IMG/VR virus record: IMGVR_UViG_3300024273_001991 | Coordinates: 1-32,662 of that record | Direction: 5' to 3' (one strand) | DNA length: 32,662 bases | Origin: a virus | In this document: positions 1 to 7,442 of the stretch, in pieces | Numbering within the stretch: the stretch's first letter is position 1 | How the letters are laid out: the number at the start of each line of letters is the position of its first letter | Position numbers and translations under genes: made by a program | Notes under the pieces: generated by a model | Databases searched by the model: none | What the model saw: the letters and a program-made list of their open reading frames with translations, nothing else | Told to the model about the DNA's origin: nothing

Positions 1-1
1 G

Positions 2-958
2 GACGCTGCTTACAAAGCTGCTGACACTGCACTTGATGGTAAGATTTCTACTGAAAAAGGTAGAATTGATGCAATTTTAGAGGCTGCTACTGCTGATGCT
101 GATACATTTGCTGAAATCGTTACTTTAATCAACTCTGTTGATACTGAAAATGATAATGCATTTGGTTCTTACGTTATTTCTAATAACGCTGCTGTTAAGG
201 CCGTTCAAGATGACGTAGATGCTAATCAAGCTGCTGCTGAAGCTGCTGATAAAGTCTTAACTGGCGGATTGGCTGCACAAGTTGCTAAACAAGCTGATGA
301 TTCTGCTAGAGCTGCAACTGCTAGAAAAACTATTCAAGATGATGTAGATGCTAATCAAGCTGCTGCTGAAGATGCTCTTGATACTGCTAAGGCGGAACAG
401 AAACTTATCGATAAGGCTATTTTTCAAGAAATTGCTAATGAACAAGCAAGAGCTGAGGCTGCTGAAGCTGCATTAACGCAAGATGTTGCTGACATTCTTT
501 CAAACACAGACGTAACTCTTATTGATTCGTTTACTGAATTTGTTGCTGCGACTAATGATGCACTTAAAGCTCAGTCTTCAAACCACATTATTATGCAGAA
601 AGGTGAGCTTGACATTGTAGCGAATACGTTTACTCCTAGAACTGAGATTACGAGTAATACTGAGCAAATTTTTGTTAACGGTTTGTTACAAGTACCAACT
701 TCGGACTATATTGAGTTTGGTGGCTCGTTCACATTTGTGAATGAAGCTGTAGAATTAGTTGCTGCTGGAGCTAGTGTAGCTGTTTACGGTGTTAATGCTG
801 TAATAGCTTCTATTGCTGGTACATCTGAAGATGCTAAAAAAGCGTTAGGTGATAGTGCAGCAAAAGTTGCTGATGGCACATCTGATTTCGAAACTACTTA
901 CGATGGTGTTCAACGACTTTCAGAGGATGAACTTTTATCACTTTCAAAGGGTGAATAA
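2..958 (+). CDS. Tail fibre-like coiled-coil protein, 3' part
   Basis: The frame is open from base 2 to a TAA at 956-958, so this is the C-terminal 318 residues of a gene that starts before the window. The first ~170 residues are extremely Ala/Asp/Gln-rich, with heptad-like spacing and phrases such as DDVDANQAAAE occurring twice. This suggests a long trimeric coiled-coil shaft. The last ~130 residues change to beta-rich sequence containing FVNGLLQ and a DYIEFGG stretch, a module I associate with tail fibre and adhesin ends of marine phages (from memory, not searched). The protein is probably a fibre or whisker for host contact. It is the only long + strand gene at this end and is followed at once by a strong terminator. 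Which fibre it is cannot be decided without the N-terminus. Confidence 0.7.
   Translation, partial: DAAYKAADTALDGKISTEKGRIDAILEAATADADTFAEIVTLINSVDTENDNAFGSYVISNNAAVKAVQDDVDANQAAAEAADKVLTGGLAAQVAKQADDSARAATARKTIQDDVDANQAAAEDALDTAKAEQKLIDKAIFQEIANEQARAEAAEAALTQDVADILSNTDVTLIDSFTEFVAATNDALKAQSSNHIIMQKGELDIVANTFTPRTEITSNTEQIFVNGLLQVPTSDYIEFGGSFTFVNEAVELVAAGASVAVYGVNAVIASIAGTSEDAKKALGDSAAKVADGTSDFETTYDGVQRLSEDELLSLSKGE
206..376 (+). repeat. 42-bp imperfect direct repeat inside the fibre gene
   Basis: The copies lie at 206-247 and 335-376, 129 bases (43 codons) apart. They differ at two of 42 positions by eye. Both encode QDDVDANQAAAE followed by Ala or Asp. This in-frame duplication of a coiled-coil segment offers a substrate for recombination that would change shaft length. 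Confidence 0.85.
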
Positions 959-1002
959 TGTAATGTAAAATATAATTTATTATAAATTACACAACCTAAA
1001 GA

Positions 1003-1034
1003 GGGGGGGGCTATTTTATAGCTCCCCTTTTTTT
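1003..1034 (+). terminator. Rho-independent terminator of the fibre gene
   Basis: A G-rich arm (1005-1010) plus CTAT (1011-1014) pairs across a TTT loop with ATAG (1018-1021) and CTCCCC (1022-1027). One G-T wobble is present, and seven T residues follow at 1028-1034. It lies 46 bases after the fibre stop codon and is oriented for the + strand. A run of eight G residues (1003-1010) forms its left edge. Confidence 0.9.
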
Positions 1035-1280
1035 GTGTATTTTTATATATTTTTTTATTGGTATGTTTTCATCGCCTTTCCAAGTGGTTGAATTTATTTT
1101 AGAGTCTAAATAATCTAAATCTCTTGATTTCATAACATCTATACTGTCAAATCTAACCTTACAATCATTATCATCTGAAAATTATATATCCCAATCTGGG
1201 TTGAGGCTTTTCCACATTTCAAAAACTTTTGCCTTTGGAAAGTCATGATTTTTATACGTCATGTAAATGGTTTTATTCAT
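1011..1280 (-). pseudogene. Remnant of a DXD-type sugar transferase, interrupted by TAA
   Basis: Reading the - strand from the ATG at 1280 gives 89 codons with a single in-frame TAA at 1184-1182 (codon 33) and a final TAG at 1013-1011. The N-terminus, MNKTIYMTYKNHDFP, then a WKSLNPDWDI stretch, the stop, and FSDDNDC, matches the start of Gly_transf_sug/GT32-like transferases. These normally read roughly NPDW, two or three residues, then F-x-D-D-x-D-C without a break. The remainder lacks the rest of such a family and runs into the terminator of the opposite gene. It begins 17 bases after the AlaRS-like gene and may once have ended that operon. A sequencing or assembly error at the TAA would restore only an 89-residue fragment. 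I see decay as the best explanation; an independent 32-residue peptide is less likely. Confidence 0.6.
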
Positions 1281-1297
1281 TTAATATTATGTTTTGT

Positions 1298-2140
1298 TTA
1301 ATTCATTTCATCTAAATCAATTCCATGAGTATCAAACCACCATTCTTTAGGCTTATCTGAATGTCTTTCTTTTAGCCTTTCATATCTTAATTTAGTCTTT
1401 TCTTGTCTTTGTATTTCTTTTTCAAAAAATGGGTGGTCAACACTTCCTCCGCCAACATATAATTGTCTTAATAATTTCCTCAATATATAACCTTGCTTCT
1501 GAGGCCCTGGTTTAAAACCAGAATCAATTATTTTAATAATTGCATCTTTCAGTATGTCGTTTTCGTTTAATTTTTTATTTTCATTTATAATGTCATCTAA
1601 TCTAGAGTACCCAAATCCTACATCAATAAACTTGTCTAATGTGTTTACTATATTCCCTATCTCAACTTCATTGTGGTAAAACTCAGTACAATATCCTCCC
1701 ATTTCGCCATCAGACCATATACATTCTTCATCTAGCTTAATAACAACTTTGTGCCTTTCATACAACCATTTCCAGTCATCAAATCTGTCTGGATGTACTG
1801 TTACATAATCAATATTAATTTCTAATACATCTCGAATAAACTCTACCCAAAAGTCAACAGCTTCGTTTATTGTTAATTGACCAAATGAAAATAATCCTAT
1901 CATTTGAAAGTGTAACATGTGGGTTCCGTCTCCAATCTCTTTTAAATCATTCAACCTTATACAAGACTGAATGTTGGCAACAGTTGTGTTGTCTGGGCTT
2001 TTGAATTTGTCCTTAAATTGCTGCATTCCTGCTGGGCAAAACAAGGTTGTATCATCATAGCTTTTCACACTATCGTCTAGCTGAAATTTAATGCTTTTTT
2101 TCTTACAAAAATCTTCATATATTTTAGATAAGTCTTTCAT
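1298..2140 (-). CDS. Minimal alanyl-tRNA synthetase-like protein (class II aaRS)
   Basis: These 280 residues follow the bacterial AlaRS catalytic core in order. TLFCPAGMQQFKDKF (32-46) corresponds to TLLFTNAGMNQFKD. The motif 2 region is CIRLNDLKEIG, then FQMIGLFSFG (60-87), with the ATP-contacting Arg at 62 kept and the AGGKH insert lost. Next come WSDGEMGGYCTEFY (142-155), IGNIV (161-165), the motif 3 segment IDVGFGYSRL (172-181) and GYILRKLLRQL (217-227), the AlaRS GYVLRRIIRRA helix. FDTHGI (269-274) corresponds to YDTYGF, which ends the tRNA-recognition helical domain. The protein stops there, so the editing domain and C-Ala domain are absent; cellular enzymes have about 870 residues. The likely reaction is Ala activation with ATP. 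The acceptor may be tRNA-Ala or another molecule. The start lies one base after the J-domain gene's stop, so the two are probably translated together. Confidence 0.8.
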   Translation of the reverse strand: MKDLSKIYEDFCKKKSIKFQLDDSVKSYDDTTLFCPAGMQQFKDKFKSPDNTTVANIQSCIRLNDLKEIGDGTHMLHFQMIGLFSFGQLTINEAVDFWVEFIRDVLEINIDYVTVHPDRFDDWKWLYERHKVVIKLDEECIWSDGEMGGYCTEFYHNEVEIGNIVNTLDKFIDVGFGYSRLDDIINENKKLNENDILKDAIIKIIDSGFKPGPQKQGYILRKLLRQLYVGGGSVDHPFFEKEIQRQEKTKLRYERLKERHSDKPKEWWFDTHGIDLDEMN

Positions 2141-2141
2141 T

Positions 2142-2801
2142 TTATGTTTTGTTTTTATTTATAAACAAATTCACAACCATATCTCTTTGCTCTTTTGTTT
2201 TAGCATTGTACCACAACCAAAGATAAGACTTTTCTAAATTGTGTAGCTCTCTTCTTTTCTTATTTATAGTTTCATTTATATTTAAAATATCTTCTTCATC
2301 TAAATCTATATTTATATCTAAATTTAGAGAAATAAAATATAATTCTATTAAGTCATTTTTTTCGTATGCAGATGTTGCTTTGTTGTAAGATTCAACATGC
2401 TCATTGGAATTTGTTTTGTCAGGATGTGTTTTTTTAACAATTTGTCTATAAATTTTTTTGATTTTACTTGTTTTTTCTACCCTCTCTTCACTGCCTGCAA
2501 TTTCAATTTTATCATTATCAGAAACTTGTTTTTCACCACTTTCTTTAGTGTCTGAAATTACTTTTTTCTCATCATCTTTAGGGTGTTCCGAATCGCTTTC
2601 ATCAGAGTCTGTTATTTGACTTTTTGGCTGGTATGGCTTGTCTTCCGTCAGTCCTAATTCTATCTTTTTTTCATGTATTTCTTTTAAAAAATTAGACTGA
2701 GTTTCGTTGATGACTTCTTTTTTGTAGACTTCGTCAGTTAATAAGAAATTATATTCTTGTATTAACTTTTTTAGCTCTAATTTTCTAACATTATCTTTCA
2801 T
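2142..2801 (-). CDS. J-domain (DnaJ-like) protein
   Basis: In the 219 residues, a J domain is visible at about 112-155. It contains KIYRQIVKKTHPDKT with the HPD tripeptide at 126-128, which in J proteins stimulates Hsp70/DnaK ATPase. It is followed by a helix including YNKATSAYEKND. The N-terminal ~55 residues are helical and charged. Residues 56-112 are an acidic, Ser/Asp/Glu/Lys-rich linker likely to be disordered. The C-terminus (about 170-219) is a further helical region of unknown role. No Gly/Phe-rich or zinc domain is present, so this is a type III-like J protein. It probably recruits host DnaK during virion assembly or to a specific client. It lies directly upstream of the AlaRS-like gene, one base apart. 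Confidence 0.8.
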   Translation of the reverse strand: MKDNVRKLELKKLIQEYNFLLTDEVYKKEVINETQSNFLKEIHEKKIELGLTEDKPYQPKSQITDSDESDSEHPKDDEKKVISDTKESGEKQVSDNDKIEIAGSEERVEKTSKIKKIYRQIVKKTHPDKTNSNEHVESYNKATSAYEKNDLIELYFISLNLDINIDLDEEDILNINETINKKRRELHNLEKSYLWLWYNAKTKEQRDMVVNLFINKNKT

Positions 2802-2803
2802 AT

Positions 2804-2812
2804 CTATAAATA
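2804..2812 (-). promoter_or_regulatory. TATTTATAG motif just before the J-domain gene
   Basis: On the - strand TATTTATAG lies two bases upstream of the ATG at 2801. It resembles the motif before several other genes here (3741-3749, 4966-4973, 11982-11990, 15898-15906, 19251-19259). It could be a late promoter with a leaderless start, or an A/T-rich translation signal. Confidence 0.3.
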
Positions 2813-2850
2813 TTAAGATAATAATTGTAATACAAAAAAAATATGATTTT

Positions 2851-3729
2851 TTAAACTAAACCTTGGGTAATTGATTCGAAGTCTTGATTTAGATTTACGT
2901 TTGTCCTTAACTCTCTAATGTCTACACTTCCTTGAGAGAATTGCTTTTTCTGAGTAAACAAATTATATTGTCTATATATATTATTATTCTCATCAAAGTA
3001 TGTCAATATGCCATTTTCGTTATCTCTACTAGTGTTTCCATACAATGCATATGAAAGTGTCTGAACATCATGTTCTACCATTTCAACCTCTATAGATATT
3101 GGGTCAAAATATGTATTGGACATTAATATACTCTGCCCAGCATCTCCCAAGTTTGCTGCACCATCTCCAGAAACTATACTTCCTTCATCTGGGCTTAGTG
3201 TCAAAAACAGGTTGCTCCCAGCACTGTCTAGATTATAAGTGGTTGCACCCCTATTTACAGTTGTTGTATTAACTGATGGGCTAACTAAGTCGCTACTTGT
3301 GATGATTCTATTTAGATTTCTAACTTTAATACCATCTGAGCCAAAATACTCAACAGACCAACCCACTAAGCTATTTGTTTTTCTAAACTGTGCAGAAGGA
3401 ATTATTATTCCTTTTTTAGATAGCTGAACGCCAGTTTCGTCTTCAGTAACAACATAAGAACAATCCCTAACTACAACCTGAAAAGTCTTTGGCTTGATTA
3501 ATATAGAGTAAAATCCAGTCTCATTAAACACATCAGCTGGCAACCTTAGTTTGTACATACCATCGGCACCAATCATTTTTAGCAAATCACTTTCGCTTAT
3601 GGCATTGTATAGAGGTTTAAATGTGACTTCTCCCAACTCCTCCCTGCTTGGGCTGTACGCATACAAAACGTCAACATCTTCCGAATTGACATCTGCTAAT
3701 TTTTTTGTGCCATATATACCTACGCTCAT
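2851..3729 (-). CDS. Probable virion protein, unknown function
   Basis: I do not recognise a family. The 292 residues start MSVGIYGTKKLADVNSEDV. They are rich in short beta-type stretches, Ser/Thr and Asn, with no membrane segment, signal peptide, Cys pattern or enzyme motif. The N-terminal third includes FKPLYNAISESDLLKMIGADGMYKL cut by turns, and SILIKPKTFQVVVRDCSYVV is a clear strand pair. The overall composition fits a tail or baseplate protein. It lies in a row of six same-strand virion-type genes, 49 bases before the J-domain gene. It has its own TATTTATAA motif 11 bases upstream. Confidence 0.6.
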   Translation of the reverse strand: MSVGIYGTKKLADVNSEDVDVLYAYSPSREELGEVTFKPLYNAISESDLLKMIGADGMYKLRLPADVFNETGFYSILIKPKTFQVVVRDCSYVVTEDETGVQLSKKGIIIPSAQFRKTNSLVGWSVEYFGSDGIKVRNLNRIITSSDLVSPSVNTTTVNRGATTYNLDSAGSNLFLTLSPDEGSIVSGDGAANLGDAGQSILMSNTYFDPISIEVEMVEHDVQTLSYALYGNTSRDNENGILTYFDENNNIYRQYNLFTQKKQFSQGSVDIRELRTNVNLNQDFESITQGLV

Positions 3730-3740
3730 AATGTTATTTA

Positions 3741-3749
3741 TTATAAATA
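3741..3749 (-). promoter_or_regulatory. TATTTATAA motif, candidate late promoter
   Basis: On the - strand TATTTATAA lies 11 bases before the ATG at 3729, within the 50-base gap between two virion genes. The same spacing (11-12 bases) is seen before 19239 and 12003. T4 late promoters use TATAAATA; this element overlaps TATAATAAATA. Confidence 0.35.
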
Positions 3750-3779
3750 TAATGAATTAAAAATATTTTTAAAGATTTA

Positions 3780-4637
3780 TTATTTTCTTTTTTTTCTTGC
3801 ATCTTCAAAAGACTTTTTTCTTTCGTACTTAGCTCTTACCTTGTCTGCAACCTTTCTAGATTGTGCTATTTTTTTAAGTTGAGTTTGGTGTTTTAAGCTG
3901 TTTTTATCTTTAATTTCAAGCAATTTCTCTTCTAATTTTATAGTTACATCCTCAAAACCTTCAACTCTATCAAGTTCTGGGTCTTTTGGTGCACTTTTCC
4001 ATTTTTTTGTAGGCCTATCATTTGTCCAATACTCAAAAGGGTCTGTCTTTTGATTTAAATCAACAAAAGAATTAACATAAAACACACCGTCTTCGCTTAT
4101 GCTTTTAAAGTAACTAGAATAGTCAGTACCATACAAAGAATCTTCTTTTGTACCAATTGCAACATCAATATAATAGTCTTTATAAATTGTGTTTGCACTT
4201 AAAACGTCTATTAACTTTGATTCATTTGTGCCAATTCTTTTGTTGTTTAAAAAATCAAAATTATTATTAGTGTAATGAATTTCCTGAGTGCCCTTTAGTG
4301 CGTCTAGTATTAATATTTGATTTGCTTCAGAATTAAAACGAACTTCTTCATTATAGTAGTCATTTAAAATGGGAGCCACTTTACTTGGTTTATAGTATAT
4401 TTCCTTAAATCCTAATTCATTTGTGTACTCTATTATGTATTTTTTAAACCTATCAATAACACTAGCGTTATTTGGGTCATTTAAAAACTCATTTACATTA
4501 TCTTCATTAACTAAAATTCCCTTTTCAACTATTGAATTATCATGTGTTAGATATCCATTTAAGTTACTTAAGTTATTTGGTATAACTGCATTTCCTAATA
4601 TGCTTTGAGGCCTTATGACTATTTTATATTTTACCAT
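3780..4637 (-). CDS. Probable virion protein with basic C-terminal helix
   Basis: These 285 residues are not recognised. The N-terminal ~200 residues mix strands and turns and are Asn/Tyr-rich (MVKYKIVIRPQSILGNAVIP). From about residue 215 the sequence becomes a long, strongly charged helix ending in KKSFEDARKKRK, probably a coiled coil or nucleic-acid- or partner-binding tail. It contains no enzyme motif and no membrane segment. The start lies one base after the stop of the 106-residue gene upstream, so the two are likely translationally coupled and may act together. Placement among tail and baseplate genes suggests a structural or assembly role. Confidence 0.6.
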   Translation of the reverse strand: MVKYKIVIRPQSILGNAVIPNNLSNLNGYLTHDNSIVEKGILVNEDNVNEFLNDPNNASVIDRFKKYIIEYTNELGFKEIYYKPSKVAPILNDYYNEEVRFNSEANQILILDALKGTQEIHYTNNNFDFLNNKRIGTNESKLIDVLSANTIYKDYYIDVAIGTKEDSLYGTDYSSYFKSISEDGVFYVNSFVDLNQKTDPFEYWTNDRPTKKWKSAPKDPELDRVEGFEDVTIKLEEKLLEIKDKNSLKHQTQLKKIAQSRKVADKVRAKYERKKSFEDARKKRK

Positions 4638-4638
4638 T

Positions 4639-4959
4639 TTACTTATTAATATCTATTCCATATTGTTGAGACTTTTCTTCTACAGAAAGTTGGCTGTTAG
4701 AATTTCCACTTAATACAGATTTTATGTTTTCAAAAAATCCCAACTCTATAAAATAAGGATTTATAAACTGTCTGTTTATAGAGGTTTTTAAAGGGTCTTT
4801 TTCAACCGAAACATATCCTTCTAAGTCTTGAGTTTTATACACAGGCAAGGTAATAAAAAAATCTTTATCATAAGAATCTGAAATGACACCAGTACTAGTA
4901 ATCACGCCTCCCCCTGGGTTTACGTTTAATCTTATTTTATATTTAAAAACTTCTTCCAT
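4639..4959 (-). CDS. Small probable virion protein (106 aa)
   Basis: I do not recognise a family. It opens MEEVFKYKIRLNVNPGGGV and then has alternating polar and hydrophobic stretches typical of a small beta domain. A helical end carries NSQLSVEEKSQQYGIDINK. There is no Cys, signal peptide or membrane segment. The similar openings of this protein (EVFKYKIRLNVNP) and its downstream neighbour (MVKYKIVIRPQ) may mean related N-terminal folds. A TATTTATG element lies six bases upstream of the start. Confidence 0.55.
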   Translation of the reverse strand: MEEVFKYKIRLNVNPGGGVITSTGVISDSYDKDFFITLPVYKTQDLEGYVSVEKDPLKTSINRQFINPYFIELGFFENIKSVLSGNSNSQLSVEEKSQQYGIDINK

Positions 4960-4987
4960 GTGTTACATAAATATGTTGAACTAATAA

Positions 4988-7423
4988 TTATAGAAATGGC
5001 TCAACTGGCATTAGGGATAAATTCTTTTCATTAAACTGCTCTTCCTGACTGTATACAACGGGTTGTTCTTCAAATTTTATATTAAGAACTTTTGTTGTGG
5101 CCTCAACTGTTTCAAATGTAGAGCCAAAAATTTGACTAAAAATTCCGTCATTTATATTTGGTTCTGGTGGGGTGGTAGCTAGTTTATCGTTTAATATTAG
5201 TGTCCCATTTATTTTACAATTAATTATCTCTTCCTGAATCGAATTTGTAGACCTATATGGATTTGGCGGCTCTAGGTCTGGATTGTTTTCAATGAATGTT
5301 ATTATGGCATTTGTCATAAAATTTACTTTAGGCATATCGTACTGATTTGAAACTCCCCCAAATATACCAGGTAGAGGAAATTGCCCACTAAGCTTTAGTT
5401 TTTCATGTATTTCAGAATAGCTATCATCCACCTTTATGTCTTCACTAAGTATTAAATTGTAAGCTTCTAACTTTGTTGATGCAACACCAGGCATTATTTT
5501 CATTCTAGTTCTTACTCCAAATAATTCAGATGTTAAGTAATATGTTGTTCCACTTTTTTCAATGGAAGAATTTAATTGTTGACTTTTTATTTCTACGTCT
5601 GAGTATGTATTTACAGAGTTGTCAGTATTTAAAGAAGAGCCTAAATCGAAAGCTTCTGGAAAGGGTGAAGTTTTAGAAATATTTGATATTACAAATTTGT
5701 ATTTAGATTTTTCAAAAAACATTTTTTTCTCATTTAACTTGTCGTTAGATGGTAATTTTACATTTAAAGGTATGTATCCATTTTTAAAATCAATGGATGT
5801 AACAGTTTCTCCACTTAGTATCATTCTATCATTAAATATAACTGATTCACCATCATTAACAACATCTATGGTGTACCTAAAATTAGATGTCACTATATTA
5901 TTGGTAAATTGAGGGGGGCCTTCTATGGTAGAAATAAAACTTATGGCGTTTTCACGATTTTCGGGAGCGGGAGACTTTAGTCTAAATACGCCTTGACCTT
6001 TTAATGGAGAACTGTCCAGGACGTATCTAGTATATCTTACAATCATACTATCTTTTATCGTTACGTCTAATTGACCTATATTTTCTGGGACTGTTATGTT
6101 TTGAGTTGGGTTTTCTAATTTAAAGATTGCAACTTTGTCAAAATCGTATTTAAAGTTATCTTTTATGTTTATTTCTATTTCGAAAATATCTAAACCTTGA
6201 TTAAGCTCTATAGTTTGTCTATATTCTGGATTTTCTGGGGTGCCTGTATTTTCTATTTCTTCCCCTACGTTTACGTCACTATTTTCAAGGTCCAGCACTA
6301 TATCTACAGTCTGATTGGGAACCTTTATCGCATTAGTTGTTGTTAAATATGTTTTTAAAATACCATCGTTTGAATAAATTTCAGCATCTACACTTTCAAA
6401 TCCGACAGGTGATGGTATGTCATCATTTTGTATAAGTAATTGAAACGTATTCTCTTCAGACTCTAGAGCATATTCGACATTTCTAAGTCCAAAAATCAAT
6501 TTTTCATCCATTTCAGCATATAAATCATCAATCAAATCTATTGAAACCGTTTTATACTGCTCTCCTTTTTTCCATGATATTTTTTGAGGCTCGAAATTAA
6601 AATCTTTATTGGGATTTTCAACTGCATCACTTTCTTTTATGAACACTTCTGCCGTTTCTATTCCATAAGTACTAGGCAAGTCTAATTCGACAACGAAATT
6701 CACAACACCTCCAGACTCTTTGACGGTTAGATTGTTTAGTCTATCTTTTTCACTTCTTATAAACGAAATGTATAAAGGCCTTGGAATGTTAAACTCCCTC
6801 TTAATCCAATGGGTATCGTATAAAAAAGGATAATCATTTTCGATAACTTGCTCATTTCCGTTTAAATCTAAATCTACAGTATCAGTTCCGAATTCAACTA
6901 AGTTATTGTCAGAGTCAAAAAATAAAAAAGGAATTTCTAAAATAGCATATACGTTTTTTTTACTATCTTTAATGTCTAAAATTAAAACTTTTGTCTCTCC
7001 ATAATTCTTAATTCCGGGAGAAAGTTCAAACATAAAGTAAAAAGATGACTTTTTCTTTTTAAATATATTTTTACTCAAACCACTTTCATGAGAGAGGCTT
7101 TTTGTAAAAGTCTTAACTTCAGTAGATGCTTGAGCGCCAGCCTCTATTCTAGGTACGTATAGCAAATCTTCATGATTTGTTTTTATGCTTAATTCTAAAT
7201 TTTCTAAATCTGAATAAATAGAATCCATAGTTCCATACAAACAAAACTTCAATGATTGCCTTCTTTCTTTGTTGAATTGCTCTCTTAAATTAAAATCGTT
7301 ATTAATTATTTCAGTTTGCAATTCATCTGCAGAGTTATATATTTCTAAATTTATATATAAATCTTTATTTACCCGAGGTAGCACATCTTTTGTTCCTAAT
7401 AGTATTTTTCTCTTGTCTTTCAT
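4988..7423 (-). CDS. Large virion protein with Calx-beta-like modules
   Basis: Of the 811 residues, 230-336 read like a Calx-beta domain. VKESGGVVNFVVELDLP is followed by KDFNFEPQKISWKKGEQYKTVSI cut by turns, then a DEKLIFGLRN strand and an IQNDD ending. A second, more diverged copy spans about 360-462 (VDIVLDLENSDVNVG, IFEIEINIKDN, FKLENP). Calx-beta modules are Ca-binding or adhesive beta-sandwiches in large surface proteins. In a phage they suggest an extended baseplate or fibre component. Residues 1-220 and 470-811 match nothing I know. There is no signal peptide or transmembrane segment. It is flanked on both sides by virion genes on the same strand, with gaps of under 30 bases. Confidence 0.6.
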   Translation of the reverse strand: MKDKRKILLGTKDVLPRVNKDLYINLEIYNSADELQTEIINNDFNLREQFNKERRQSLKFCLYGTMDSIYSDLENLELSIKTNHEDLLYVPRIEAGAQASTEVKTFTKSLSHESGLSKNIFKKKKSSFYFMFELSPGIKNYGETKVLILDIKDSKKNVYAILEIPFLFFDSDNNLVEFGTDTVDLDLNGNEQVIENDYPFLYDTHWIKREFNIPRPLYISFIRSEKDRLNNLTVKESGGVVNFVVELDLPSTYGIETAEVFIKESDAVENPNKDFNFEPQKISWKKGEQYKTVSIDLIDDLYAEMDEKLIFGLRNVEYALESEENTFQLLIQNDDIPSPVGFESVDAEIYSNDGILKTYLTTTNAIKVPNQTVDIVLDLENSDVNVGEEIENTGTPENPEYRQTIELNQGLDIFEIEINIKDNFKYDFDKVAIFKLENPTQNITVPENIGQLDVTIKDSMIVRYTRYVLDSSPLKGQGVFRLKSPAPENRENAISFISTIEGPPQFTNNIVTSNFRYTIDVVNDGESVIFNDRMILSGETVTSIDFKNGYIPLNVKLPSNDKLNEKKMFFEKSKYKFVISNISKTSPFPEAFDLGSSLNTDNSVNTYSDVEIKSQQLNSSIEKSGTTYYLTSELFGVRTRMKIMPGVASTKLEAYNLILSEDIKVDDSYSEIHEKLKLSGQFPLPGIFGGVSNQYDMPKVNFMTNAIITFIENNPDLEPPNPYRSTNSIQEEIINCKINGTLILNDKLATTPPEPNINDGIFSQIFGSTFETVEATTKVLNIKFEEQPVVYSQEEQFNEKNLSLMPVEPFL

Positions 7424-7442
7424 ATAATTTAACTAATAGGCC

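Noticed and set aside
5619-5912. 97-codon + strand frame inside the 811-residue virion gene
   Set aside because: It lies wholly antisense to a long, well-spaced gene, has no recognisable product and no separate leader.
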